Shown here piece by piece: positions 34,476 through 42,487 of a stretch of 64,000 bases of DNA. The stretch is from an uncultured Porphyromonadaceae bacterium (GTDB lineage: Bacteria > Bacteroidota > Bacteroidia > Bacteroidales > Muribaculaceae): NCBI GenBank assembly GCA_902491625.1, contig CABUIO010000004.1, forward strand, positions 1 to 64,000, read 5' to 3'. Under the pieces are notes generated by a model. The model did not search any database. It worked only from the letters and a program-made list of their open reading frames with translations, and was not told the origin of the DNA. The translations under genes and the position numbers were made by a program. Numbering within the stretch: the stretch's first letter is position 1; each line of letters starts with the position of its first letter.

Positions 34476-36430
34476 TACCCGATAACAACACAAAATCTAC
34501 GAACCCTTCTGTCGGAGAAAAGTATCCTCTGCTTTCCGGAATTGATTCCCCGGCCGATCTGAAGACGTTGCCTCTGGAGTCGTTGCCTCAGGTGTGCGAC
34601 GAACTCCGCAAGATGATCATTGCCACGTGCAGTGTCAATCCGGGACATTTCGCTTCGAGCATGGGTGCGGTGGAGCTTACAGTTGCGCTCCACTATGTCT
34701 TCTCGACTCCGGAAGACAAGATTGTGTGGGATGTCGGGCATCAGGCTTATTCCCACAAGATTCTTACCGGAAGGCGCGACAGATTCCACACTTTGCGCAC
34801 CCGCGAAGGCCTGAGCGGATTCCCGCGTCCCGGCGAGAGTGAATACGACACTTTCACAGCCGGACACGCTTCCAACAGTATTTCCGCAGCCCTCGGTATG
34901 TCAGTGGCCGACCATCTCACTCCCTCGCGCAGCTTCCGCCATGCCGTAGCCGTCATCGGCGACGCGTCGATCTCCGGCGGTCTCGCTTTCGAGGGTCTGA
35001 ACAATGCCGCCAACATCGACAACAATCTGCTCATTGTCCTTAACGACAACGATATGTCGATTGACAAGAATGTCGGCGCTCTTCACCGCTATCTTTCGAG
35101 GCTTACCACGTCGACACGCTACAACAGCATGAGGCGCAAGGCATACAACAGTCTTCGCCGTCACGGCATCCTGAAGGAGGGAAATCGCGGCATGTTTACG
35201 CGTTTCACCAACTCGCTTAAATCTGTCATCTCGCGTCGTCAGAACATCTTCGAGGGCCTTAACGTGAGATATTTCGGTCCTGTCGACGGACACGACGTCA
35301 TCAATCTCGTGCGTGTCTTCAACGAGATAAAGAACATCGAGGGGCCTCGCATACTTCATCTTACCACTGTCAAGGGTAAAGGCTACAAGCCGGCGGAGAT
35401 GGATCCGACCGTGTGGCATGCTCCCGGAGCGTTCGATGCCGGAACAGGCGCGCGCAACAAAAGCAAGCAGCCCGCAATCAAATGGCAGGACGCCATGGCG
35501 GACATGCTGTGCAAAATGGCAGAGGAGCACGAGGACATTGTCGGCATTACGGCCGCTATGCCTTCGGGAACCTCAATGAGCAAGCTTATCGCGAAATATC
35601 CGTCAAGAGGTTTCGACGTCGGAATTTCCGAAGGTCATGCCGTGACATTTGCCGGAGGTCTTGCGGCCAATGGCAAGCATCCTTTCGTGGCTATTTACAG
35701 CTCTTTCCTCCAGAGAGCCTACGACAATATCATCCATGATGTCGCTATCGCGTCGCTGCCGGTGACTTTCCTTATCGACCGTGCCGGACTTGTCGGCGAG
35801 GACGGCGTCACCCATCATGGCCTTTTCGACCTCGCTTATCTTGGTGTGATTCCGGGAATTAAGATTGCTTCGCCGATGGACATCCCTTCGCTCCATTCCC
35901 TGATGCTCACCGCCTACAACCTTAATTCGCCTATGGCTATCCGCTATCCGAGAGGCAATGCGCCTATTGAAGAGAAAGTGGCGGATGCCGCACCTCAGCC
36001 TCTTCCTTTGGGCAAAGGCCGTTGTATCTCGGAAACTAAGCCCGGAAATCCGGTGTTTCTGAGCATCGGCCCGTTGGGCAATGAGGTTAAAAAGGCTGTC
36101 GGGATGCTTCGGGATAAAGGCATCGATGCCGGACACTACGATATGATCTGGCTTAAGCCTATTGATACTGACATTATGGAAAATGTTGCCGCTGAAGCTT
36201 CAGCAATTTTCACTGTTGAAGACGCTTCTGTAAAAGGAGGACTCGGATCGGCGGTTCTTGAATGGCTATCCGACCACGGTAAGTCGGTTCCTGTCCACAG
36301 ATTCGGCATCCCTATGGAGAAATGGATCAGCCATGCCACGGTGAAAGAGCAGTATGCTGCCTGTGGCATTGACGCCCCAAGCATGACTGCTAAGGTTGCC
36401 GAAGTCGTTGAAAATCTTTCCAGACGATGA
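34457..36430 (+). CDS. dxs: 1-deoxy-D-xylulose-5-phosphate synthase
   Basis: A 657-residue thiamine-diphosphate enzyme joining pyruvate and glyceraldehyde-3-phosphate, the entry to the MEP isoprenoid pathway. The cofactor motif is GDASISGGLAFEGLNNA, where most Dxs have GDGALTGG. The conserved HQAYSHKILTGRRD block, the linker GFDVGISEGHAVTFAGG and the C-terminal domain are all present. I chose the ATG at 34457 (MESEKLIPDN) rather than the in-frame one at 34349, since the latter lies inside the small membrane ORF in another frame. trkA starts on its stop codon with a 4-bp overlap. Confidence 0.95.
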   Translation: MESEKLIPDNNTKSTNPSVGEKYPLLSGIDSPADLKTLPLESLPQVCDELRKMIIATCSVNPGHFASSMGAVELTVALHYVFSTPEDKIVWDVGHQAYSHKILTGRRDRFHTLRTREGLSGFPRPGESEYDTFTAGHASNSISAALGMSVADHLTPSRSFRHAVAVIGDASISGGLAFEGLNNAANIDNNLLIVLNDNDMSIDKNVGALHRYLSRLTTSTRYNSMRRKAYNSLRRHGILKEGNRGMFTRFTNSLKSVISRRQNIFEGLNVRYFGPVDGHDVINLVRVFNEIKNIEGPRILHLTTVKGKGYKPAEMDPTVWHAPGAFDAGTGARNKSKQPAIKWQDAMADMLCKMAEEHEDIVGITAAMPSGTSMSKLIAKYPSRGFDVGISEGHAVTFAGGLAANGKHPFVAIYSSFLQRAYDNIIHDVAIASLPVTFLIDRAGLVGEDGVTHHGLFDLAYLGVIPGIKIASPMDIPSLHSLMLTAYNLNSPMAIRYPRGNAPIEEKVADAAPQPLPLGKGRCISETKPGNPVFLSIGPLGNEVKKAVGMLRDKGIDAGHYDMIWLKPIDTDIMENVAAEASAIFTVEDASVKGGLGSAVLEWLSDHGKSVPVHRFGIPMEKWISHATVKEQYAACGIDAPSMTAKVAEVVENLSRR

Positions 36431-37761
36431 AGATAATTATCGCCGGAGCCGGCGAGGTCGGCACATATCTTGCCAAAATGCTGTCCAACGAAGATCAGGA
36501 TATCGTACTGATTGACAGCGATCAGGACAGACTGGATGTCATCGACAGAAACTACAATCTGATGACGTTCAATGCCTCGACATCTTCTATTCAGGCTTTG
36601 CGCGATGCCGGCATCGACGAGACGGATCTTTATATCGCCGTCACGCCTTATGAGACACGTAATCTGACCCTCTGCGGCATTGCGAAACGTCTTGGCGCCA
36701 AATGCACCGTAGCGCGTATCGACAACTACGAATTCATGGATGAGCACAACCGGAAGCTAATCTCGGATCTCGGTGTCGATAAGCTCATATATCCCGAATA
36801 TCTCGCCGCCGAGGAGATCACTACTGCGCTGGAGCATAACTGGGCCCGCCACTGGGGGGAGCTTCACTATGGACATCTTTTGCTGCTCGGAGTCAAGATC
36901 CATGGCAACAGCCGACTGGAAGGCATCAGACTGCGTGACATAGCATTTGACGACCATTATTTCCATATTGCCGCCATCAGGCGAAACCACGAGACGATCA
37001 TTCCCGGCGGCAATGACACTGTGCTCGACAATGACATCGTCTATTTCATAACCGCAGAGGAGAATGCCGACCGCCTCAGGGATCTCTGCGGAAAGAACAG
37101 CTATAACATTCGCCGTGTGCTCGTGATGGGCGGCAGCAAGATTGCCGTCAGGCTCGCGCTGAATTGTGCCGGAAAGTTCCAGATCAAGATAATCGAGATG
37201 GATCAGGACAGGGCGGAATATCTCGCCCAGCGTCTCCCGGACTGCGAGATCGAGCTTGGAGATGCCCGCGACGTCGATGTGCTGAGAGAGAACAATATCG
37301 AGGACTACGACGCTTTCGTGGCTCTTTCGGAGAGTTCAGAGTCCAATATTCTCGCGTGTCTGACAGCCAAGGAGTTCGGAATCAAGAAAACTGTCGGGGA
37401 GGTCGAGAATCTGCAGTTTATCTCTCAGGCCGAGAACCTCAACATCGGAACCCTGATCAATAAGAAGATTATCGCTTCGTCGCGTATCTTCAAACTGCTT
37501 CTTGACGCCGATGAGACGAATGCCAAGAGTTTTGCCCTCAACGATGCCGAGGTTGCCGAGCTGAAAGTCCGTCCTGACGCAAGAATCACCCACAAGCCGG
37601 TGAAGGATCTTCGGCTGCCGCGTGGCATGACGCTTGCCGCCGTCATCCACAACGGTCAGGCGTCGCTTGTCTCAGGCAATACGCGGATCTACGCCGGCGA
37701 CATCGTGGTCGTCTTCTGCCTGACCGGCACTATCCACAAGATCGAGCGTTGGTTTAATTGA
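36427..37761 (+). CDS. trkA: Trk potassium uptake regulatory protein TrkA
   Basis: A 444-residue protein with two Rossmann/RCK repeats. The first begins IIIAGAGEVGTYLAKML and the second VLVMGGSKIAVRLALN. Each is followed by a TrkA-C domain; the second reads ITHKPVKDLRLPRGMTLAAV. It binds NAD(H) or nucleotides and gates the TrkH channel, whose gene follows after 15 bp. The overlap with dxs makes a dxs-trkA-trkH operon. Confidence 0.95.
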   Translation: MKIIIAGAGEVGTYLAKMLSNEDQDIVLIDSDQDRLDVIDRNYNLMTFNASTSSIQALRDAGIDETDLYIAVTPYETRNLTLCGIAKRLGAKCTVARIDNYEFMDEHNRKLISDLGVDKLIYPEYLAAEEITTALEHNWARHWGELHYGHLLLLGVKIHGNSRLEGIRLRDIAFDDHYFHIAAIRRNHETIIPGGNDTVLDNDIVYFITAEENADRLRDLCGKNSYNIRRVLVMGGSKIAVRLALNCAGKFQIKIIEMDQDRAEYLAQRLPDCEIELGDARDVDVLRENNIEDYDAFVALSESSESNILACLTAKEFGIKKTVGEVENLQFISQAENLNIGTLINKKIIASSRIFKLLLDADETNAKSFALNDAEVAELKVRPDARITHKPVKDLRLPRGMTLAAVIHNGQASLVSGNTRIYAGDIVVVFCLTGTIHKIERWFN

Positions 37762-37776
37762 TATTCAGCATTATCC

Positions 37777-39255
37777 ATGCAAACGTTGAAGATAAAGCGT
37801 CCGTATATCAACATACGCATGATTCTGCGTGTGCTCGGTTGGCTGCTGTTCATAGAGGCGGCATTCATGCTCATACCTCTTGTCACATCCCTTATCTACG
37901 GCGAGGAGGATTACAAGGCGTTCCTATGGAGCATCGGAATCACCGTGACACTCGGATTCGGCATGAAAATGCTCCCGGTGCGCACTAACGAAGTGCGTAA
38001 ACGTGACGCCATTCTGCTGACTTCGATGGTGTGGATCGTCTTTTCGCTTTTCGGCATGTTGCCTTTCCTTTTCAGCGGAGCGCACTCAAGGGTCTGCGAT
38101 GGATTTTTCGAGGCGATGAGCGGCTTCACGACTACGGGACTTTCGGTTTTTGACAGTTTAGACTCGCTGACACACGGCATTCTTATCTGGCGCTCCGTGA
38201 TGCAATGGATCGGAGGACTTGGAATCATACTCTTCACCCTTGCCGTTCTCCCGATGCTGAACTATTCCGGCGGACTGCAGCTCTACAACGCCGAGGTGTC
38301 AGGTATCGCGCACTATAAGCTTCGTCCGCGCGTCAACTCCACGGCCAAAGGGATGTGGTTTGTCTATATCTCCCTGACGCTGCTCTGCATCCTCCTTCTG
38401 CTTCCGTCGGAAATGGATCCTTTCGAGGCCGTATGCTATGGAATGACAACGATGTCCACAGGCGGATTCGCCGTGACTGATGCCGGTATAGGCCAATGGG
38501 ATTCCATATATATCATGGTGATATTCATCATTTTCATGTTCCTTGGCGGCATCAATTTCGGACTTCTCTTCAATGCCGCACACGGCAATTTCAAATTGCT
38601 GCACCATAACGATGCCCTGCGCTGGTATTGCGGCATCATTGTCGTCTGCACTGTCATCATGGCCGTCTGTATAGCTCTTACCGGCAACTGCCATTCTGTC
38701 TGGGACGTGACGGTTCTTCCTCTTTTCCAGACTATTTCTCTTTCCTCCTCCACGGGATTGGTGCAGCCCGGATTTCAGCACTGGGGTGCGCTTTGCTCAT
38801 TTCTTTTTCTGTTCCTGATCTTCATAGGAGCATGTGCGGGAAGCACCAGCGGTGGAGCGAAGGTCGACCGTCTCATTGTCGTTTTCAAGAATATCAAGAA
38901 CGAGTTTTTCCGTATTGTCCATCCCAACGCCATTCTGTCGGTATATATCAACGGTAAAGGCACGCCGGCCTGGATGGTACAGAAAGCCATGACATTCATG
39001 TTGCTCTATTTTCTGGTGATAACTCTTTCGGGAGTGACACTCGTCTGTCTTGGCCTTCCGCTCGGAGAGAGCCTTTTCAGTGTTCTGGAGGCTATCACCA
39101 ACGCAGGATTGGGTGTCACACTCGAAGGCGAACCTGCCACTTACGGCTCATATCCGGCGATAGGCAAATACATACTCGCGCTTGTGATGCTCATTGGCCG
39201 TCTGGAACTATACACAGTTCTTGTGCTTGCCACCGCGCCTTTCTGGAGAAGATAG
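37777..39255 (+). CDS. trkH: Trk potassium uptake channel TrkH
   Basis: A 492-residue potassium transporter with four pore repeats. Filter segments are GFTTTGLSVF, TMSTGGFAVT, SLSSSTGLVQ and ITNAGLGVTL. Each pore loop carries the glycine of the selectivity filter. It mediates K+ uptake across the inner membrane together with TrkA, encoded just upstream. Confidence 0.95.
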   Translation: MQTLKIKRPYINIRMILRVLGWLLFIEAAFMLIPLVTSLIYGEEDYKAFLWSIGITVTLGFGMKMLPVRTNEVRKRDAILLTSMVWIVFSLFGMLPFLFSGAHSRVCDGFFEAMSGFTTTGLSVFDSLDSLTHGILIWRSVMQWIGGLGIILFTLAVLPMLNYSGGLQLYNAEVSGIAHYKLRPRVNSTAKGMWFVYISLTLLCILLLLPSEMDPFEAVCYGMTTMSTGGFAVTDAGIGQWDSIYIMVIFIIFMFLGGINFGLLFNAAHGNFKLLHHNDALRWYCGIIVVCTVIMAVCIALTGNCHSVWDVTVLPLFQTISLSSSTGLVQPGFQHWGALCSFLFLFLIFIGACAGSTSGGAKVDRLIVVFKNIKNEFFRIVHPNAILSVYINGKGTPAWMVQKAMTFMLLYFLVITLSGVTLVCLGLPLGESLFSVLEAITNAGLGVTLEGEPATYGSYPAIGKYILALVMLIGRLELYTVLVLATAPFWRR

Positions 39256-39304
39256 AAGCTGATGTAAGCTGATTCGGTCCGCAGAGCTGATGTTTGGCGG
39301 ACGT

Positions 39305-39335
39305 TTTGATATGTGGAAAAAATTCTGTAATTTTG
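39305..39335 (+). promoter_or_regulatory. Promoter of tpiA
   Basis: TTTG (39305-39308), a 19-base spacer and TAATTTTG (39328-39335) match both elements; the leader would be about 85 bases. Confidence 0.75.
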
Positions 39336-39426
39336 CGGCGTAGGCGGAGTGTGGGGAAGAGGATTCCGCGACTCTCTCGCTTATTTTTTTGATACAGAGA
39401 CAGTTATTATTTAACCTATAATTATA

Positions 39427-40179
39427 ATGAGAAAGAATATTGTAGCAGGCAACTGGAAAATGAACACAACCGTTCAGGAAGGTGTTTCGCTTGCCAACGA
39501 CCTCAACAACCTTTTGAAAGAGGCCACCCCGAAATGTGATGTTGTAATCTGTGTGCCTTTCACTCATCTGACATCCGTCAACGCGGTGATCGACACAGAC
39601 AAGCTCGGTCTCGGCGCTGAGAACTGCGCCCGCCACGATAAAGGCGCATACACCGGCGAGGTGAGCGCCCAGATGGTTGCCTCCACAGGTGCCAACTATG
39701 TGATTCTCGGCCACAGCGAGCGTCGCCAGTACTTCGGCGAGAACAACGAGGAGCTTGCCGAGAAGACACGTCTTGCCCTCGACAACAATCTCCGCCCCAT
39801 CTTCTGTGTAGGCGAGGTTCTCGAACAGCGCGAGGACGGCTCTTACTTCGATGTTGTTAGCTCTCAGCTTGAGGCTCTTTTCAACCTTTCCGCAGAAGAT
39901 TTCGCAAAGGTTGTCATCGCTTACGAGCCTGTTTGGGCTATCGGCACAGGTAAGACAGCTACCGCAGAGCAGGCTCAGGAGATGCACGCGCACATCCGCA
40001 AGGTCATCGCTGAGAAATATGGCAAGGAGATCGCTGACAATACCTCCATCCTCTATGGCGGCAGCTGCAAGCCCTCAAATGCCAAGGAGCTTTTCGCAAA
40101 GCCCGACGTGGACGGCGGCCTCATCGGTGGCGCCGCTCTCAAGGCTGATTCCTTCATGGGCATCATCGAGGCTTTCTGA
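39427..40179 (+). CDS. tpiA: Triosephosphate isomerase
   Basis: A 250-residue TIM barrel interconverting dihydroxyacetone phosphate and glyceraldehyde-3-phosphate. It has the N-terminal VAGNWKMN (catalytic Lys), GHSERR (catalytic His), YEPVWAIGTGK (catalytic Glu and flexible loop) and the phosphate-binding LYGGSCKPSNA and GGLIGGAAL. It is likely transcribed alone: it has its own promoter and is followed by the second repeat element. Confidence 0.97.
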   Translation: MRKNIVAGNWKMNTTVQEGVSLANDLNNLLKEATPKCDVVICVPFTHLTSVNAVIDTDKLGLGAENCARHDKGAYTGEVSAQMVASTGANYVILGHSERRQYFGENNEELAEKTRLALDNNLRPIFCVGEVLEQREDGSYFDVVSSQLEALFNLSAEDFAKVVIAYEPVWAIGTGKTATAEQAQEMHAHIRKVIAEKYGKEIADNTSILYGGSCKPSNAKELFAKPDVDGGLIGGAALKADSFMGIIEAF

Positions 40180-40260
40180 TTTCGTCTCGGAACACTTTAA
40201 CAGGGAAGAGGGCGGTATCCGCAATGGTGGTCATCGACCCTCTCCCTTTACTTCTTTTTA

Positions 40261-40594
40261 AGACCCCACCCCACAAAAAATGTTAATGCAGGGGTGGTGG
40301 ATTTTCGAGGAAATTCCGCAAGTTGAAGAGGGAGTGTAGCGAGCTACACGACCGATGAGACTTGGCGAAATTTACCGAAAAGACACCGGAACGGGGTAGA
40401 GATAAGAAAACTTGTTAAACTAATTCGCAAAATCGACCTTGAAGAATCCACAAACAGTATGCAATGCCTCGCATCCTTTGATGCTTTTTACCCTTTGGTT
40501 CAGTCACATAGCCCGCTATGCTCCTGAACCTGCATGGCAAAAATCATCTAAAGCCTGCGCCCCCTGCATTAACATTTTTTGTGGGATGGGGTCT
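40261..40594 (+). mobile_element. 334-bp MITE-like element with 34-bp terminal inverted repeats, copy 2
   Basis: Same element as 7759-8091. The terminal inverted repeats match at 33 of 34 positions, better than in copy 1, and TA again flanks both ends (40259-40260 and 40595-40596). The middle, from about 40420 on, is almost identical to copy 1, whereas the hairpin at 40334-40349 has a wholly different but still paired stem. The right end is 15 bp before the ATG of the SPOR gene, in the same orientation as copy 1 relative to its gene. The 430 bp between tpiA and that gene hold nothing else that I can see. Confidence 0.68.
40311..40373 (+). ncRNA. Conserved two-helix structure inside element copy 2
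   Basis: AAATTCCGCAAGT (40311-40323) pairs with ACTTGGCGAAATTT (40360-40373), with one mismatch, and encloses GTGTAG (40334-40339), loop CGAG, CTACAC (40344-40349). Compared with copy 1, four of the six inner pairs and one outer pair are changed on both sides. Confidence 0.45.
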
Positions 40595-40609
40595 TAGCAC
40601 GAATCTATT

Positions 40610-41164
40610 ATGAAATTCCGGATTATCTCGCAGCATCTCCTTGCGGTTGCCACACTTGCAATTTTTTTACTCTCTGCCGTCGAAGTCTCCGCTCAATCGG
40701 CCGCGGAGGAAACTCCGTCGACACCTAATATTGTCGAGATAATCGAACAGAATTCTGAAGGTGACATCACTATCGACATCCCTGCCGATCTGATGAAGCT
40801 TGTCAATCCCGTGCGTAAGCAGGATGTGAAAGATGAGCCCGCTGCGTCGTCCCACCGTCAGCGTACCGCTGTCTCCGGTCCGAGACAGACAAGCGGATAT
40901 AGAATCCAGATTTTCAGCGACGGCAGGAACCAGCGCACTCTGCAGTCCCGTGCAAGGGCGCGTTCCAATTCAGTTATCGCGCGTTTCCCTAAATACCGCA
41001 ATCAGGTCTACAGCTTCTCGAAGGCACCCAACTGGTACACACGTATCGGCAATTTCAAGACCCAGCAGGAAGCTTCCGCCGCTCTGTCTGAACTCAGAAG
41101 AGCTTTCCCGGGCTTCGCCGGAGAGATGCGTGTGGTGAAAAGCAATATTATCGTTGTGGAATGA
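40610..41164 (+). CDS. Exported SPOR-domain protein
   Basis: A 184-residue protein with an N-terminal signal sequence (ISQHLLAVATLAIFLLSAVE, cleavage near VSAQS). A disordered middle is followed by a SPOR domain from about residue 107: GYRIQIFSDGRNQRT, then NWYTRIGNFKTQQEASAAL and MRVVKSN. SPOR domains bind denuded glycan strands at the division septum. The protein is expected in the periplasm. Its leader consists largely of the repeat element, so its promoter lies inside or before that element. Confidence 0.85.
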   Translation: MKFRIISQHLLAVATLAIFLLSAVEVSAQSAAEETPSTPNIVEIIEQNSEGDITIDIPADLMKLVNPVRKQDVKDEPAASSHRQRTAVSGPRQTSGYRIQIFSDGRNQRTLQSRARARSNSVIARFPKYRNQVYSFSKAPNWYTRIGNFKTQQEASAALSELRRAFPGFAGEMRVVKSNIIVVE

Positions 41165-41200
41165 CAGTCGCTTAAAAATCAACTTTAAACCGATACACAA

Positions 41201-41785
41201 GTGAGCAGAAAAGAGAATCACGATCCGCAGAAAGTTGAGCAGATTGCAGCCCATTACAAGGCTATACTTGAATTGATCGGCGAGGATCCCGAACGTGAGG
41301 GACTTGTCAAGACTCCTGTCAGAGCTGCCAAGGCTCTCATTGACTGTACATGCGGTTATGCTCAGGATGTCCGCGAAGTGGCCGGAAGAGCTGTTTTCGA
41401 TCACGCCGGCTCAAAAGTAATCATCGTGAAGGACATCGAGTTCTATAGTTTCTGCGAGCATCACATCCTGCCGTTCTTCGGCACCGTCTCGGTGGCTTAT
41501 CTCCCGAAGGGAAAGATGATCGGCCTTTCAAAGCTTGCGCGTATCGTCGATGTCTATGCACGTCGGCTTCAGGTACAGGAGCGCCTTACGGCTCAGGTCT
41601 GCGCCGCTTTGGACGAGGTCATGCCCAACGACGGCGTCATGGTCATCTGCCGTGCCCAACATCTCTGTATGAAGATGCGTGGCGTCAAGAAGCAGGATTC
41701 CTCCACTTCCACCATCGAATACAGCGGACGATTTGCTGACGACGCTTCCCTGCGTCAGGAGGTCTTGTCAATGATCCGACAGTAA
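41201..41785 (+). CDS. folE: GTP cyclohydrolase I
   Basis: A 194-residue GTP cyclohydrolase I, the first step of folate and pterin synthesis, making dihydroneopterin triphosphate. Zinc ligands are in FCEHHILPFFG and RAQHLCMKMRG, and the SSTSTIEYSGRF C-terminal block is typical. The start is GTG at 41201; no ATG in frame fits. It probably shares a transcript with the SPOR gene 36 bp upstream, and the next gene begins on its stop codon. Confidence 0.95.
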   Translation: MSRKENHDPQKVEQIAAHYKAILELIGEDPEREGLVKTPVRAAKALIDCTCGYAQDVREVAGRAVFDHAGSKVIIVKDIEFYSFCEHHILPFFGTVSVAYLPKGKMIGLSKLARIVDVYARRLQVQERLTAQVCAALDEVMPNDGVMVICRAQHLCMKMRGVKKQDSSTSTIEYSGRFADDASLRQEVLSMIRQ

Positions 41786-42483
41786 TGACTCCGATTTCAA
41801 GCAAGGAACTTCTCGAAAGGGCCGCTCTTGATTTCGGCATCCTTCCATTTTTCAGAAACAGAATCGAGGGTTTCTCCGTCGAGGAGATGGCAGCGCCGGG
41901 CATGTTGTTCGGTGAATCATCCGATGATTACGGATGCTGGGAATGGAAAGGTCCCGTGATTCAGCAGCAGACAACTGCCTACGGCAAATTCTTCAATAGG
42001 AAAGCCGGATTCGTCTCGTGTAAGCTTCTACCTGATTTCCTGAATTACCGTCGTGACCGCTATCCGGTAGTTCCCGGGTCCATGGAGGAGCGTATTCTCA
42101 AGATAGTGACAGAGCGCGAGGGCATAACCTCCACGGATCTGAAAAAGGAGATTTTCGGATCCGCACGCAGAAACCGGAAACCTGCCGATCTCATTGATCT
42201 GATCGACCGGAAAACATCGAAACGCCCGAGTCTTGAGGGCGCTTTGCAACGCCTTCAGATGGGTGGGCATATGCTGATCGCGGATTTTGAATACAAATAT
42301 ACGGCGCAGGGAAAACGCTATGGCTGGGGCGTCGCTCTCTATTCCACTCCCGAGATCTGGTTTGAGAGAGATTTCAGCTTGAAAGAATGCACTCCCGGAG
42401 AGTCGTTCCGCCGGTTGGTACTGTATATGAAAGAAAAGCTGCCCGGCGCGGACGCCCGACAGCTTCAATATCTGTTTTCCTGA
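41785..42483 (+). CDS. Conserved hypothetical protein, possibly AlkZ-related
   Basis: A 232-residue cytosolic protein starting on the last base of the folE stop codon, so it is translationally coupled. Features are a conserved WEWKGPVI (near 52-59), NYRRDRYPVVPG, a winged-helix-like stretch (MEERILKIVTEREGITSTDLKKEIFG) and a charged loop before ALQRLQMGGHMLI. The arrangement recalls winged-helix proteins of the AlkZ/YcaQ type, but I cannot confirm this. It is convergent with lon, 4 bp from it. Confidence 0.6.
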   Translation: MTPISSKELLERAALDFGILPFFRNRIEGFSVEEMAAPGMLFGESSDDYGCWEWKGPVIQQQTTAYGKFFNRKAGFVSCKLLPDFLNYRRDRYPVVPGSMEERILKIVTEREGITSTDLKKEIFGSARRNRKPADLIDLIDRKTSKRPSLEGALQRLQMGGHMLIADFEYKYTAQGKRYGWGVALYSTPEIWFERDFSLKECTPGESFRRLVLYMKEKLPGADARQLQYLFS

Positions 42484-42487
42484 TTTT

